Positions 42,039 through 52,240 of a stretch of DNA of 64,000 nucleotides are shown here, piece after piece. The notes under the pieces were generated by a model. The model worked only from the letters and a program-made list of their open reading frames with translations. It had not been told where the DNA came from and ran no database searches. The position numbers and the translations under genes are program-made. The stretch is from Lineus longissimus (lineage: Eukaryota; Nemertea; Pilidiophora; Heteronemertea; Lineidae): the NCBI RefSeq assembly GCF_910592395.1, contig NC_088317.1, positions 11,720,001 through 11,784,000 of the forward strand, written 5' to 3'. Positions within the stretch are counted from its first letter, which is position 1, and the number at the start of each line of letters is the position of its first letter.

Positions 42039-45000
42039 ACGAAGATAGGATGGACCTTACTCGGGCCAGTCCAGATGGGCCGGGAGAGTACGTGACCAGT
42101 CCATAGAGTTACAGTGGAGGAACTACACCAGAACCTTAATGAACACATCGCCAGAGAATTTGACGATGGACCACTAGGAGAAGAGATACACATATCTCCT
42201 GAAGATGAACGTTTCATGCAGAAACTATAAGAAAGTTCTACCTACACAGGGGAGCGGTATGAAGTTGGTTTGCCGCTGAAGGAGAACTTACCACCAATAC
42301 CAGATAGCCGCCCGATGGCACTAAAGAGGCTGACAGGTGTGCTGAAGCGAGTAAAACGGGACGCAGACTATGGCGCAGAATGCCGCAAGCAGATGGACAG
42401 CCTGAAGGAAAAGGGTTACAGCGAGCGAGTCCCTGCCGCCGAACTTGATGAAACAAAAGAAAGATGGTACCTACCACATCATGGAGTGAAGAACTCAAAT
42501 CGTAACTCCAAACTTAGAATCGTCTTCGACAGATCAGCCCAGCAGAATGGTATTTCCATCAACGACCTTCTCATGAAAGGACCAGATCTAACAAATTGTT
42601 TAGATGGAGTTTTACTGAGATTTAGAGAAAATCCGATTGCTATGAGTAGTGACATGCAGAGCATGTTTCATCAGAGCAAGATCCTACCAAAAGACAGAAA
42701 CTGGTATCGTTTCCAGTGGATTGACGACCATGGAAATGTAGAAGATTGGAGATGGACTGTTCATTCATTCGGATCCAAGCCATCACCAGCGATCAGCGAT
42801 CAGGCTTGCCGTTGAGGAAGTACGCCATTAACTGTCCTGAGATTTTGAGCAGCATACCCGAGGAGCGCCGAGTGAGTGCTGGAAGCGATGTCAACTTAGG
42901 AACTGATAGCACGAGCGAAATGCCGACACTAGGGATGAAGTGGAAACCAGAGACTGATAAGTTAACCTACCGAGCACCAGATCTGAAAGAAGTCACTACC
43001 AGAAGAGAGCTGTTGTCGAACATGACAAAACTGTTCGACCCGTTAGGTTTAGTGTCACCCTGGATACTGAACTGTAGAACGATTGTTCAGAACTTGTCGA
43101 AACTGAAACTAAGTTGGGATGACCCAGTACCAGAAGAGCAGCTCAAGCAGTGGATCAGCTGGAGAGATGGTACTCAAGCTGTCACCGATATAGAGTTTGA
43201 CTGATGCGTTACCAGCTACACCCCAGGATCAAACAACGAACACCAGCTACATGTGTTCAGCGATGCATCGGAAAAGGGGCACAGAGCCGTTGCATACATC
43301 AGAACTGAAAGTGCAGGCGAAATTGGATCGAAGCTGATCAATGCTGGATCTCGAGTAAATCCACAGAAAGGAGAAACAATCCCAAGAGCAGAACTGGTTG
43401 CAGCTACGTTGGGAGCGAAGACCACAGTGAAACTTAAGAAAGAACTCCGACTACCATTGCAGAGAAGCGTCAACTGGACGGATAGCAGAATCGTGCTAAA
43501 GTATCTGTGAAATGATACTATCAGAACACCAGTGTTTGTCAGAAATCGAGTCGGGACGATTTTGACACTCACTAAAGTCGACGACTGGAAACACGTGCCA
43601 GGAAAGGAAAATCCTGCAGATATCGCATCGAGGGGAGGCGCCGCAAAGGAGCTTAAAGGAAGTTTGTGGCAAGCTGGCCCAGAGTTCCTGCAGTTAACGG
43701 AAGAGACATGGCTAGTCGAACCTACAAAACCCACGCAGCAATCCGTGAATCTCGTTAATGCCATGGAACAACAAGCAGATGCTGCAGCAGAGACAGTGTT
43801 AGCACTCCTGAATCGAATCTCAGAATGGCGGAAGATAGTGGACTGCGCTCAGGTCCTACTCACGCCTACTCACTCCAGAGACCAGACTTCGTTAGCAGAT
43901 GCCAGACGTTAGGCCAGACTAGCAGTTCTTAGAGTCATCCAACAGAGGTATTACGGCGACGAAATCCAGTGTTTGAAAATGAAGAAGACAATCTCCAAAC
44001 GCAGCAGAATCCGAAACCTATGCCCAGAGCTAGACCAGGGCGGTTTACTCAGAGTGGGAGGAAGGCTGAATGACAGTTTGCTTCCACATCGAGGAAAACA
44101 TCCGATCATACTGCCAGGAGGGGACCCATTGGTATGAAAACTCATCCAAAGAACTCACGGGATGGAAGGACACGTTGGGCGAAACCAAGTCATTTCAACC
44201 CTTCAAGAACAGTACTGGATTACCAGGGTGACAACTGCAGTCAAGCAAGTGTTGAAGGCCTGTGTTCTGTGCAAGAAATACCAAGCAAGACTCGAGAGGC
44301 TAAAGATGGGCAACTTGCCAACGGATAGAGTTCACACAGCAAGAGCGTTCGAGAATTCCGGTATCGATTATTTCGGACCATTAATGGTCAAGGTCGGTCG
44401 AAGACAACTGAAAAGATACGGAGTACTGTTTTCGTGTAACTACACCAGAGCTATCCACCTTGAAATAGCGAACAAGATGGACACTCTGTCATGTCTACTT
44501 GCTATCAGCCTATTCGTCAATCGCACAGGTAGACCGAAGAAACCTTGATCCGATAACGGAACTAACTTGGTGGGAGTATGCAAAGAGATAAAGCAGGACC
44601 TACTTAAGATGAATTAGGAGTTGACAATCGAGAAGAAACTTGCGAAGGAAGAGATTGAGTGGACCTTCAACCCACCGAAGGCGAGCCACTTTGGAGGACA
44701 TTACGAGAGACAGATCAGATCTGTACGAAAGATACTGTACGGACTTATCAACAGGCAGAGTCTAGATGAGGAGGAGATGCATACTGTCATGGTGAAAGCC
44801 GAGTGGATCGTGAACAGCAGACCGCTGACGGCAACGTCTAGTGCCGACACGTCCGTTGTAGCCATTACTCCAAATCATCTGATGGGTCTCAATACCATTG
44901 AGACAGACAACAGCCTTACGGACGAAGATGACATTTACCGAGGCCGGTGGAAACGAGCCAACTATGTCGCCAACCAGGTGTGGAAACAGTTCGAGAAGCT

Positions 45001-45250
45001 GTACGTGACGACTTTGCAGCAGAGACAGAAGTGTCAAGACCCGACACCAGACATCCGCGAGAACGACATTGTCGTGGTACAGGATGACAGTGTTGGCAGA
45101 GCTTATTGGCCAGTTGGGAGATATACCAGGATTCATCAGAGTCGAGATGGCTGAACCCGATCGTGCTATGTAAAGACTCAAACTGGACTCTACAGCAGGC
45201 CGATCACGAAGTTGGCGAGGCTTATTCGAGCTGAGGACAAGGACCTTTAA
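42039..45250 (+). pseudogene. BEL-3 RT, RNase H, integrase and C-terminal remnants
   Basis: RT N-terminal half is open at 42270-42815 (WYLPHHGVKNSNRNSKLRIV). It then jumps frame, and the part holding the catalytic YVDD is missing: sequence goes from the FGSKPSP region to SSIPEE within about 30 codons, where BEL-1 and BEL-2 have many more. From about 42830 to 45245 a single frame can be followed through KLFDPLGLVSPW, HVFSDASEKG, NWTDSRIVLKYL, KHVPGKENPADIASRGG, the integrase zinc domain, SGIDYFGPL, SDNGTNLVG, GGHYERQIRSV and the tail. It is broken only by stops at 43202, 43508, 43910, 44135, 44546, 44615 and 45152. Upstream stops are at 42093 and 42228. Confidence 0.8.
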
Positions 45251-45565
45251 ACAGCTAGTACAAATGCTCTTGACACTCTAGTAGTGTGTATACTCTCACT
45301 TAATAGTGATTGAGTGTCGGACACTTAAACTTAGTCTAGTTATCATACTCTGGATTATAGTACATTCACTGGGAATTGTCGAGTAGACGTTCGTGTGAAA
45401 AGCGATTCAAGTTAAACAAGTTAAACCAGTTAGTTTTAAAGATTTGCACGATTATTTTAGAAGTTTTGAACTTGTAAATCCCACGGAGTCAAATTTAGTG
45501 GATTTGAGGGGCCGGTGTAAGTGGACGCGCGTAGTAGCCCATCAGAGGCCTCGCATCTTGACTCG

Positions 45566-46500
45566 ATGTGGAACTGTGGCCAATTTGGCCACTTCAACTC
45601 GGAATGCTCGCAACCAAGACAGAAAAAAAACGATTTCAGGCCGACGCAGAGGGGAGAGCGCCGGTCTTAAGCAACAATCCCCGACAGCATCCCCGGAGTT
45701 CGATGAAAAAGAAAGCAAAGACCTCTGAACCAACCCCCATGCAGCGCATAGGGCCCGTGTTGGATGATGGTTTTTCATTATTGGAAGAATCCATGACACA
45801 AGAGTAAGATTTATAATTGATACAGGATCGTTTGTAACAATCCTTCGTCACGAAAAATACCTCCAAATTCGACCCAGGGAAAGACCTAACTTAGAAAAGA
45901 TGATATACGACTCACCACTGCCGATGACAGTCCTTTACGAGTTTACGGACAATGTGACATTGATATTGGGATTCTACAGAAAAAAAAGACCCAATTTTCT
46001 GTCATAGTAGCAGATGTACAAGCTGAGGGACTATTAGGGATGGATTTCATAAGGTATTTCGGCTGCGAGTTATATCCTTCCGCTAGATCTCTTGTTTGCC
46101 GTGGAGAACATGTCGCATGCGGTGATGTAGGATCTGCTAAGATAGGCCAAGGGAGGAGCTGTCGGTTAGTGATTTCAGAAAGAACCACCATACCACCACG
46201 TTCACAGATGGTTGTCCTAACAAAGAAATCAAGACCGCATATACGAGGGAAATGGGCAATTGCTGAACCAACTGGCACTGTGAAAGATGCAAAATCCATA
46301 AAAGCGGGTTGCATGGTGGGAAAAGCGATCGTGGACTATGAAATTCACTAATTCCGATCCCTATTGTCAATGTAACAGATGATACCATACTTTTAAAAGT
46401 CGACACAACAATAGGAATACTTAACCCCATCAGACCTGCGCAATTTCTGAACCTCGACAACAGGGATCGAGTCTCCCCTACCAGTGATAGGAGGAAAAGA
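45566..46500 (+). pseudogene. Gypsy gag knuckle and protease remnants
   Basis: A gag zinc knuckle is visible at 45569-45604 (WNCGQFGHFNSEC); the expected first Cys codon (TGT) lies one base out of frame. The protease active site DTGSFVTIL is at 45819 in another frame. The next segment (VADVQAEGLLGMDF, typical Gypsy protease C-terminal motif) lies after a further frame change near 45935. Downstream is a spacer with repeated frame changes ending in KEPEN. Confidence 0.7.
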
Positions 46501-46524
46501 GCGAGCTTTAAGGAACCAGAAAAT

Positions 46525-47745
46525 GTGGTCTGGAATGGTTTGGTCTATTTAGACAACGTAATTACCATGGGAAACGATTTTGAAGACGCTCTCTCCAATT
46601 TGTCCGATTTGTTTAGTCGGCTCGAAAAGACCGGCATCAAGTTAAAACCCAAAAAGTGCAACCTGATGCAGAAAGAGGTTGAGTTCCTTGGACATTTGAT
46701 AATTGAGTACGGCGTGGGGACATCCCCAGAAAAGATTGAAGTCGTCAAGAACTGGCCGGTACCCGAGAGTCTGACAGAAGTCAAATCTTTCCTAGGATTA
46801 GTGACGTATTACAAGGCGTATATTCACTCGTTTGGAGATGTAGCCAGACCCTTATACAAGTTAACAAAGACAGACCAAGAATTCGTTTGGGACGAGGAAT
46901 GCTCCGATTCCTTCAACAGACTAAAGGAATTGCTGATTACAGCACCCATACAGGGATATCCAAACAACCAAGGGAAATTCATACTGGATACAGACGCCTC
47001 TGGATATGCGATTGGAGCGGTCCTCAATCAGCTGCAAGGTGGACAAGAAAAGGTGATTTCATACGACAGCAAGACTTTATCACTATCCGAAAAGAATTAT
47101 TGTGTCACCAGGCGGGAATTGTTGGCTGTGGTGGTTTTTGTCAGGAAATATCGTCACTATCTATATGGAAAAAGATTCACAGTCAGAACTGATCACAGCT
47201 GTTTGTAGTGGTTAATGAACTTCAAAGAACCTGAGGGACAGTTGGCACGTTGGATAGAATATTTAGGAACCTTTGATTTTGAAATAGTCCACCGGAAAGG
47301 TCTTCATCATGGAAACGCCGACGCCATGTCAAGAATTCCATGCAACTACTGCATTAAGAAGAACTATGATTCACCTTGTGTGAGGCAGATATCATCAACA
47401 GTAGGTAGCGAGGCATCACCATCGAACCCTTCGAATGAGGTGTCATCACAGACAGAACACTCAGGTCCATTGGAAGACGCCGCACCAACACAAATAAAGT
47501 GGATCCCCAAACATTGGTATCAACGTCCCAGAGCGGCAAAGGGGAGAAGGAAACCTAAGAAGAAGGGAAAAGGCCTTTGACTGGACTGACGAAAAGCTTA
47601 GAAAAGCACAAGGAAAAGATTCGGAGTTTCGATGGATCTTCCAGTTGAAAGAAACTCACTCTGTATGTCCGGCCTGGGAATCCATCTCGTTGAAAGGAGA
47701 AGCAGATAAACACTACTGGTCATTATGGGATCAATTGGAGTTTAA
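46525..47745 (+). pseudogene. Gypsy RT C-terminal half and RNase H remnants
   Basis: The RT fingers and palm upstream of the catalytic motif are absent: protease-linker sequence is joined almost directly to VYLDNVIT. The catalytic motif reads YLDN rather than YLDD, with AAC at 46555-46557. Downstream are the RT thumb (FLGLVTYYKAYIHSF), the Gypsy RNase H motif LDTDASGYAIGAVL and HHGNADAMSRIPC. A TAG stop is at 47206 in H-S-C-L-stop-W-L, where Gln is usual. A frame change near 47575 precedes a linker ending in DQLEF at the piggyBac insertion. Confidence 0.85.
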
Positions 47746-47760
47746 CCCTTACGTTCCCAA

Positions 47761-47778
47761 CCGCGCATTTATGCGCGG
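47761..47778. repeat. Subterminal palindrome of the piggyBac left end
   Basis: CCGCGCATTTATGCGCGG is a perfect 18-bp palindrome starting at the last base of the left inverted repeat. The right end has no counterpart. It may be a transposase-binding or structural element; that is inference. Confidence 0.8.
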
Positions 47779-47910
47779 TTTCGGGGAAGCCCCGTTTTCG
47801 TGACGTTAGTTTCGGTTCTCTGGTGGTACTTCTGCCGCAAACCCATTTACTGAGTTCTTGCTGCTTCTACACAACTTTCTGCATAGTTTTCGATCAATTT
47901 ATGAATAAAA

Positions 47911-48606
47911 ATGAGTAAATCGAGGGTGTACAACGTTGAGGATGTGACTAGAATTCTCATGGATTTACCAGAGGACGGAGATGAGAGTGATGACCCTGAT
48001 TTTGAAGGAGCTGAAGGTGATTTTGATGACAATTTTATTCGCACTGTTGATACACATGCTTGTAATGTAGATGCACGTAGTAGTAGAGGTGTTGGTGGTG
48101 TCTTGACCCCACAGGGGTCCCAGGGGGGTAGGGACAGGGGGGATCAAGACAGTTCTGTGTGTGACTCTCAGACATCATTGCTATCACCCATCTCAACTGG
48201 GAATACGCCAGGAAATCTTGATAATGGCAGTGTAGTGACACCTGTACTGACTGTAGACACTAATGCTGACTCCATACCAGGGCCTTCAGGGGTCACAGGC
48301 CCAGCTGTTACTGTCACAACCAATGATGAAGACGACACGTCTCCTCCACGAAGACGCCGCCGAGTGACTCGTGCTGCAGCTGCGTCAGACTTACCTGCAT
48401 TGAGGTTCTACCACCCTCCTTCTCCACCAATCTTACCTGGGCCTGCCTCCCCACCTAGGAGTCCCTCCCCTGATGGCTCCCCCCCTTCTGACTCTGACTT
48501 TGATATCCCTGGAGGTGATGATGGAGACGGTTCAGATGTCGAGGACGATGTTGAGGATGATGTCGTTGCTCCGGTGCCAGTAGCACGGGGGCCGCCAGAG
48601 GGCTAG
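47911..48606 (+). CDS. piggyBac transposase, acidic N-terminal region
   Basis: Starts at ATG 47911. It is 231 codons, acidic (LPEDGDESDDPDFEGAEGDF) and Pro/Ser-rich, with a basic patch PPRRRRRVTRAAAA. Long acidic N-termini are common in piggyBac transposases. It ends at a stop at 48604 just after a GGGGG run (48587-48591), and the downstream frame is open across the same point (ending in DYVPNWGPMDEAHN), so a one-base indel in the G run probably separates the two parts. No good intron was seen between them. Confidence 0.8.
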   Translation: MSKSRVYNVEDVTRILMDLPEDGDESDDPDFEGAEGDFDDNFIRTVDTHACNVDARSSRGVGGVLTPQGSQGGRDRGDQDSSVCDSQTSLLSPISTGNTPGNLDNGSVVTPVLTVDTNADSIPGPSGVTGPAVTVTTNDEDDTSPPRRRRRVTRAAAASDLPALRFYHPPSPPILPGPASPPRSPSPDGSPPSDSDFDIPGGDDGDGSDVEDDVEDDVVAPVPVARGPPEG

Positions 48607-48649
48607 AGGCCCCCCTCCTCCACAGGATTATGTTCCTAACTGGGGTCCA

Positions 48650-50206
48650 ATGGATGAAGCTCACAATGTACAGTACCCACAGTTTCTTGGGGATTCAGCT
48701 CATGGGCCTACTGAACCACTGGACTGTAGTTCACCTGTTGAATTCTTTGAACAAGTGTGGCCTGATGCGCGGATTCATGGAATCGTGGAAGAGACAAACC
48801 GATATGCTGGTCAGCAAGGAAGAATGCATTGGCATGACACTACATTTGAGGAGATGAAGGCCTTCCTAGGGGTCTTACTCCTCATGGGAATTCATATTGT
48901 GCCCGCTTTCAAAGACTATTTCTCTTCTGATGAACTTTTGTCAGTTCCGGCAGTCACCAAGGTCTTCCCCAAAAATAGATTCTTCGAGTTGTGGGGTAAC
49001 CTACATCTGGCTGATAATGAAACAGCAGTACCTAGAGATGACCCTAACTATGACAAACTGTACAAACTCAGGCCTCTCCTCAACACTCTGCAGACAACAT
49101 TCAGGCAGTACTTCGAACCTGGTCAAAACTGTGCAGTCGATGAACACATGGTGAAGGGGAAAGGCAGGAACCCATGCAAGCAATACATGCCTGCAAAGCC
49201 TATCAAGCGAGGCACAAAGATTTGGGAACTAGGCTGTTCTTGCTGTGCATACATCTATGCATTTCAAATTTACACTGGAGCAGAGGGAAACCGAGAACAT
49301 GGGCTCAGTCATCGTGTGGTAATGGATCTTGCCTGCACTTTGAACCCCATGCAGAATCATGTCATCTACATGGATAATTTCTTTTCATCTTTCCAGCTCC
49401 TCAAAGATCTGAATGCCATTGGTATCTTTGGGTGTGGAACACTTAGGTCACTTAGAAGAGGGTATCCTGCTGAGTTCAAAAGGAAGCCCTTTCTCAGAGA
49501 CAGGGGAAGGAACAGAGGTGAGTTTCATTCATTCTCAGAGGACACTGCTGCCAACTCAGTGCTTTGCACCATCTGGAGTGACACAAAGTGTGTCACATTT
49601 GCCACTAATGCTCATTCTGCTTGGGGGAATGATACAGTACAGAGGAGGCAAGGAGATGGAAGAAGGGTAGAAGTTCCAGCCCCAACCATGATCAAAGACT
49701 ACAACAGTAACATGGGAGCCATTGATGAACTGCAACAATCGTATGCCACCGACCGAAAGTCCAGGAGGTGGTGGGTCCGAATCTTCTTAGACTTCTTGAA
49801 TACAGCTACAGTCAATGCATACATTTTGTATAAACTCTCCTTCGATCTGATCAACAATCCAATGCCTGAAAAGCAACTCAAGCCAATGGAACACAAGAAG
49901 TTCAGGCTAGAAGTCATCCGCAGTCTCATAGGCGACTTCACAAGTCGCAAATTGGTTGGTCGTCCAACAGCTGTTTTGATGCAACATGAAGTGCTCTTTA
50001 GAAAGGATCACACCTCAGTCAATCTTGACAGTAGAAACATTTTGAAGAGGGGTAGGTGTCACTACTGCTGCCTAGGACATGGGAGGAATGCAAGAAGGGT
50101 TGAAACTAAGTATGGTTGTGCCACATGCCTAAAGCGACTATGTCCCGGGGAGTGTCATACAGCGTACCATCGTAGGGTACTCCACATTGATAGTGATGAT
50201 GATTAG
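48650..50206 (+). CDS. piggyBac transposase, catalytic and zinc-binding region
   Basis: The 518-codon frame opens at ATG 48650 but extends upstream to about 48607. DDE_Tnp_1_7-type catalytic residues, numbered from this ATG: Asp164 (AVDEHMVKGKGR), Asp242 (IYMDNFFSS) and Asp359 (NMGAIDELQQSY), all retained. Upstream is the dimerisation-type helical region (FFEQVWPDARIHGIVEETNRY). The C-terminus has the Cys-rich domain CHYCCLGH...CATCLKRLCPGECH, which in this family binds the inverted repeats. Cut-and-paste at TTAA is known for the family and agrees with the flanks. The catalytic region has no defect. Confidence 0.93.
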   Translation: MDEAHNVQYPQFLGDSAHGPTEPLDCSSPVEFFEQVWPDARIHGIVEETNRYAGQQGRMHWHDTTFEEMKAFLGVLLLMGIHIVPAFKDYFSSDELLSVPAVTKVFPKNRFFELWGNLHLADNETAVPRDDPNYDKLYKLRPLLNTLQTTFRQYFEPGQNCAVDEHMVKGKGRNPCKQYMPAKPIKRGTKIWELGCSCCAYIYAFQIYTGAEGNREHGLSHRVVMDLACTLNPMQNHVIYMDNFFSSFQLLKDLNAIGIFGCGTLRSLRRGYPAEFKRKPFLRDRGRNRGEFHSFSEDTAANSVLCTIWSDTKCVTFATNAHSAWGNDTVQRRQGDGRRVEVPAPTMIKDYNSNMGAIDELQQSYATDRKSRRWWVRIFLDFLNTATVNAYILYKLSFDLINNPMPEKQLKPMEHKKFRLEVIRSLIGDFTSRKLVGRPTAVLMQHEVLFRKDHTSVNLDSRNILKRGRCHYCCLGHGRNARRVETKYGCATCLKRLCPGECHTAYHRRVLHIDSDDD

Positions 50207-50755
50207 GAACATTAGGGCAATTGTTTTGTCCGGAAGGTGTCTTGACATTGACCTTCACTCATTTCTATCATTGTTTGTGTTGAGAAACTGTTGGAATTCA
50301 AAGGAGAAAGTGAGAGACGAAAATGTTCATATTCATCGTTTTCTTTCGATTCGCTCGTTAGTGGATAACATGTAAATAAGTTAGCAAAAACTCATTACTG
50401 TGGATAAAATTAGTGTTCATTGGCTTTGTGGATATAGCAGAGACTTCAGAGAATGATTTGCAACAAAGAAATAAGCAAAATTTGTGAGTAACTCTAAAAT
50501 AGATCAATTTATTTTCATATTTCGTCGCAAATTTACCATAATTAACGCCAATTAACAATTACTAATTATTATGCAGTTGCAATTACTAACCAGTTTTATT
50601 GTATTTTGAAACTACGTGTTCTCACCTTTCAGGAAATGTATACTTTTCTATGTTTCTAGCCAGCAGGTACTCATAGAAATGAAATCAAAGTTGTATACAT
50701 AAAAATCGGGTAAAAAAGGGAAAATTGACAAATAAGTTGGGAACGTAAGGGTTAA

Positions 50756-51770
50756 GAATGGTGTTCTGTGTCAACAGTACGAGTCAGATGACGGTAGGAC
50801 CATGGTACTCAAGCCACTGCTACCACAAAGATTCCGTGAAGAAGCAATTGGTCAGTTACATTCGGCCAGAACTGCAGCTCATCTTGGCATACAAAAGACA
50901 TACGAAAAGGCGAGGTTTTTTTTGAAGAACATGAAAGACACTATCACAGAATTCTGTCAAAAATGCGATAAGTGCGAGTCAAGGTAAACTCCTCCGCATC
51001 GTAATAGGGGCAAGTTACAGACGTATTTGACTGGTGCACCAATGGAAAGAATCAGCACTGACATCCTCGGCCCATTACCAATCACAGCCAGACGGAACAA
51101 ATATATAATTTTAATTGGCGACCACTTCACGAAATGGATTGAAGGATATGGCCTACCTAATCAAGAAGCGATAACCGAAGCAAGAAAGATAGTCAAGGAG
51201 TTTCTATGCAGGTATGGAGCATTCAGGCAGCTCCATTCAGATCAAAGGACCAACTATGAGTCGAATCTGGTAAAGGAAGTCTGTCGAATTTTAGATATCC
51301 AGAAGACGAGGACTACGTCCGTCCATCCACAATCCGACGGGATGATAGAACGACACAATAGGACTCTCTTGAACTCCCTGGCAATGATGGTTAAGAAAAA
51401 CCAGAAGGATTGGGATGAGCAACTACCCTTCGCTATGATGGCCTATCGATCTTCTGAACACAGTACGACTCAAGAGACACCGTATTTTATGATGTTTGGT
51501 CGCCAGCTGGCCTTACCTCTAGACATATTATATGGAGACCCCAACACGGACAAAGTCGAAATCTCGCAGTATACCACAGACCTCAAGCTAAGACTAGAGA
51601 GCGCATTTGAGAATGTCCAGGAACAAATCGAGATTAAACATCAGAGACAGAAAAGAACGTATGACCAGCGGCATCACGGCAAGCCATTTAAAGTGGGAGA
51701 ATTCGTCTGGACGCAAGGGCCCAACGCGCCGCGTAGCGGCAAAAAAGCGAAGCTGGCGAAACATTTATAA
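50756..51770 (+). pseudogene. Gypsy integrase remnants
   Basis: Resumes pol directly after the piggyBac TTAA. H2C2 zinc domain: H...H (HLGIQKTYEKARFF) and CQKCDKC. A TAA stop is at 50985-50987 in the same frame as what follows. Integrase core from about 51030: Asp in STDILGPL, Asp in HSDQRTNYE (Gly is usual where Arg stands) and Glu in MIERHNRTLL. The chromodomain-free tail VGEFVWTQ is followed by sequence that does not look like Gypsy and stops at 51768. Confidence 0.88.
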
Positions 51771-52075
51771 CGGGTCACCGTCACTTATTATTGGACTTAT
51801 AGCGCATTTACGGGGTTGCAACTATTTTGCTTTATTGTGTCACCAGGAAAGAAAAGCATGCGACCTAACGCCGATCTATTTGTATAAAGTGATAATTGGA
51901 AGGTATATAGTAGGAAATATCAATAAAATAATCATTCCATGTCGTCTTTTGAGGGCATTTTTGATTGTAAAAAATATATGTGTACGTCACCGTAGTCTCT
52001 GCAATGATAATTTTATCAGAGCAGTCTCGCGCAAGTAGAAGTTCTTTACCTACTAGTTCTTCACTTATTAGTCTC

Positions 52076-52100
52076 AACGTCTGGCGCAAAGCCAGACGTT
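52076..52100. repeat. Perfect 10-bp hairpin
   Basis: AACGTCTGGC / GCCAGACGTT with the 5-nt loop GCAAA. It lies just before the first copy of the ~140-bp direct repeat. No terminator-like T run follows that would be meaningful in animal DNA. Confidence 0.75.
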
Positions 52101-52101
52101 T

Positions 52102-52240
52102 TCCATTACGATTTCACTACGATGTTTGACAATAAGGAGCAGTGCGCGAGATATGCTAATGAGCAGACTTCCCTCGCTTGAGTTTCTGAAGAATGTTCCA
52201 TATCGCGCTATGCTCATCACTGCTGATTATGACAGGCGTG
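52102..52240 (+). repeat. ~140-bp direct repeat, copy 1
   Basis: Matches 53662-53800 along ACGATTTCACTAC, GAGCAGTGCGCGAGATA and GACTTCCCTCGCTTGAGTTT, with scattered differences. The copies are 1.56 kb apart in the same orientation. The spacing and size could be short LTRs of a non-autonomous element, but TG/CA ends are not clear. Confidence 0.7.

Larger units (their letters stand above)
39999..45570 (+). mobile_element. Degenerate BEL/Pao retrotransposon 3 (BEL-3)
   Basis: The whole gag-pol order can be followed across at least three reading frames with about a dozen in-frame stops, four or more frame changes and an internal RT deletion. A purine tract (GAGGGGCCGG) followed by TGTAAGTGGACGCG at 45516 is the likely start of the 3' LTR. 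No second LTR copy was found, so ends are approximate; the right end meets Gypsy sequence near 45570. Its protein is distinct from BEL-1 and BEL-2. Confidence 0.85.
47746..50751 (+). mobile_element. piggyBac DNA transposon
   Basis: A 3.0-kb element flanked by TTAA on both sides (47742-47745 and 50752-50755). Terminal inverted repeats of 16 bp, CCCTTACGTTCCCAAC, are perfect (47746-47761; 50736-50751). It inserted in Gypsy pol: the codons DQLEF on the left continue as KNGVLC on the right after one TTAA is removed. It encodes a transposase with all three catalytic Asp. One frame change in the N-terminal region is the only defect seen. Confidence 0.96.

Noticed and set aside
52076-52100. Perfect hairpin as a transcription terminator
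   Set aside because: Intrinsic terminators of this kind are bacterial; the context is animal DNA.
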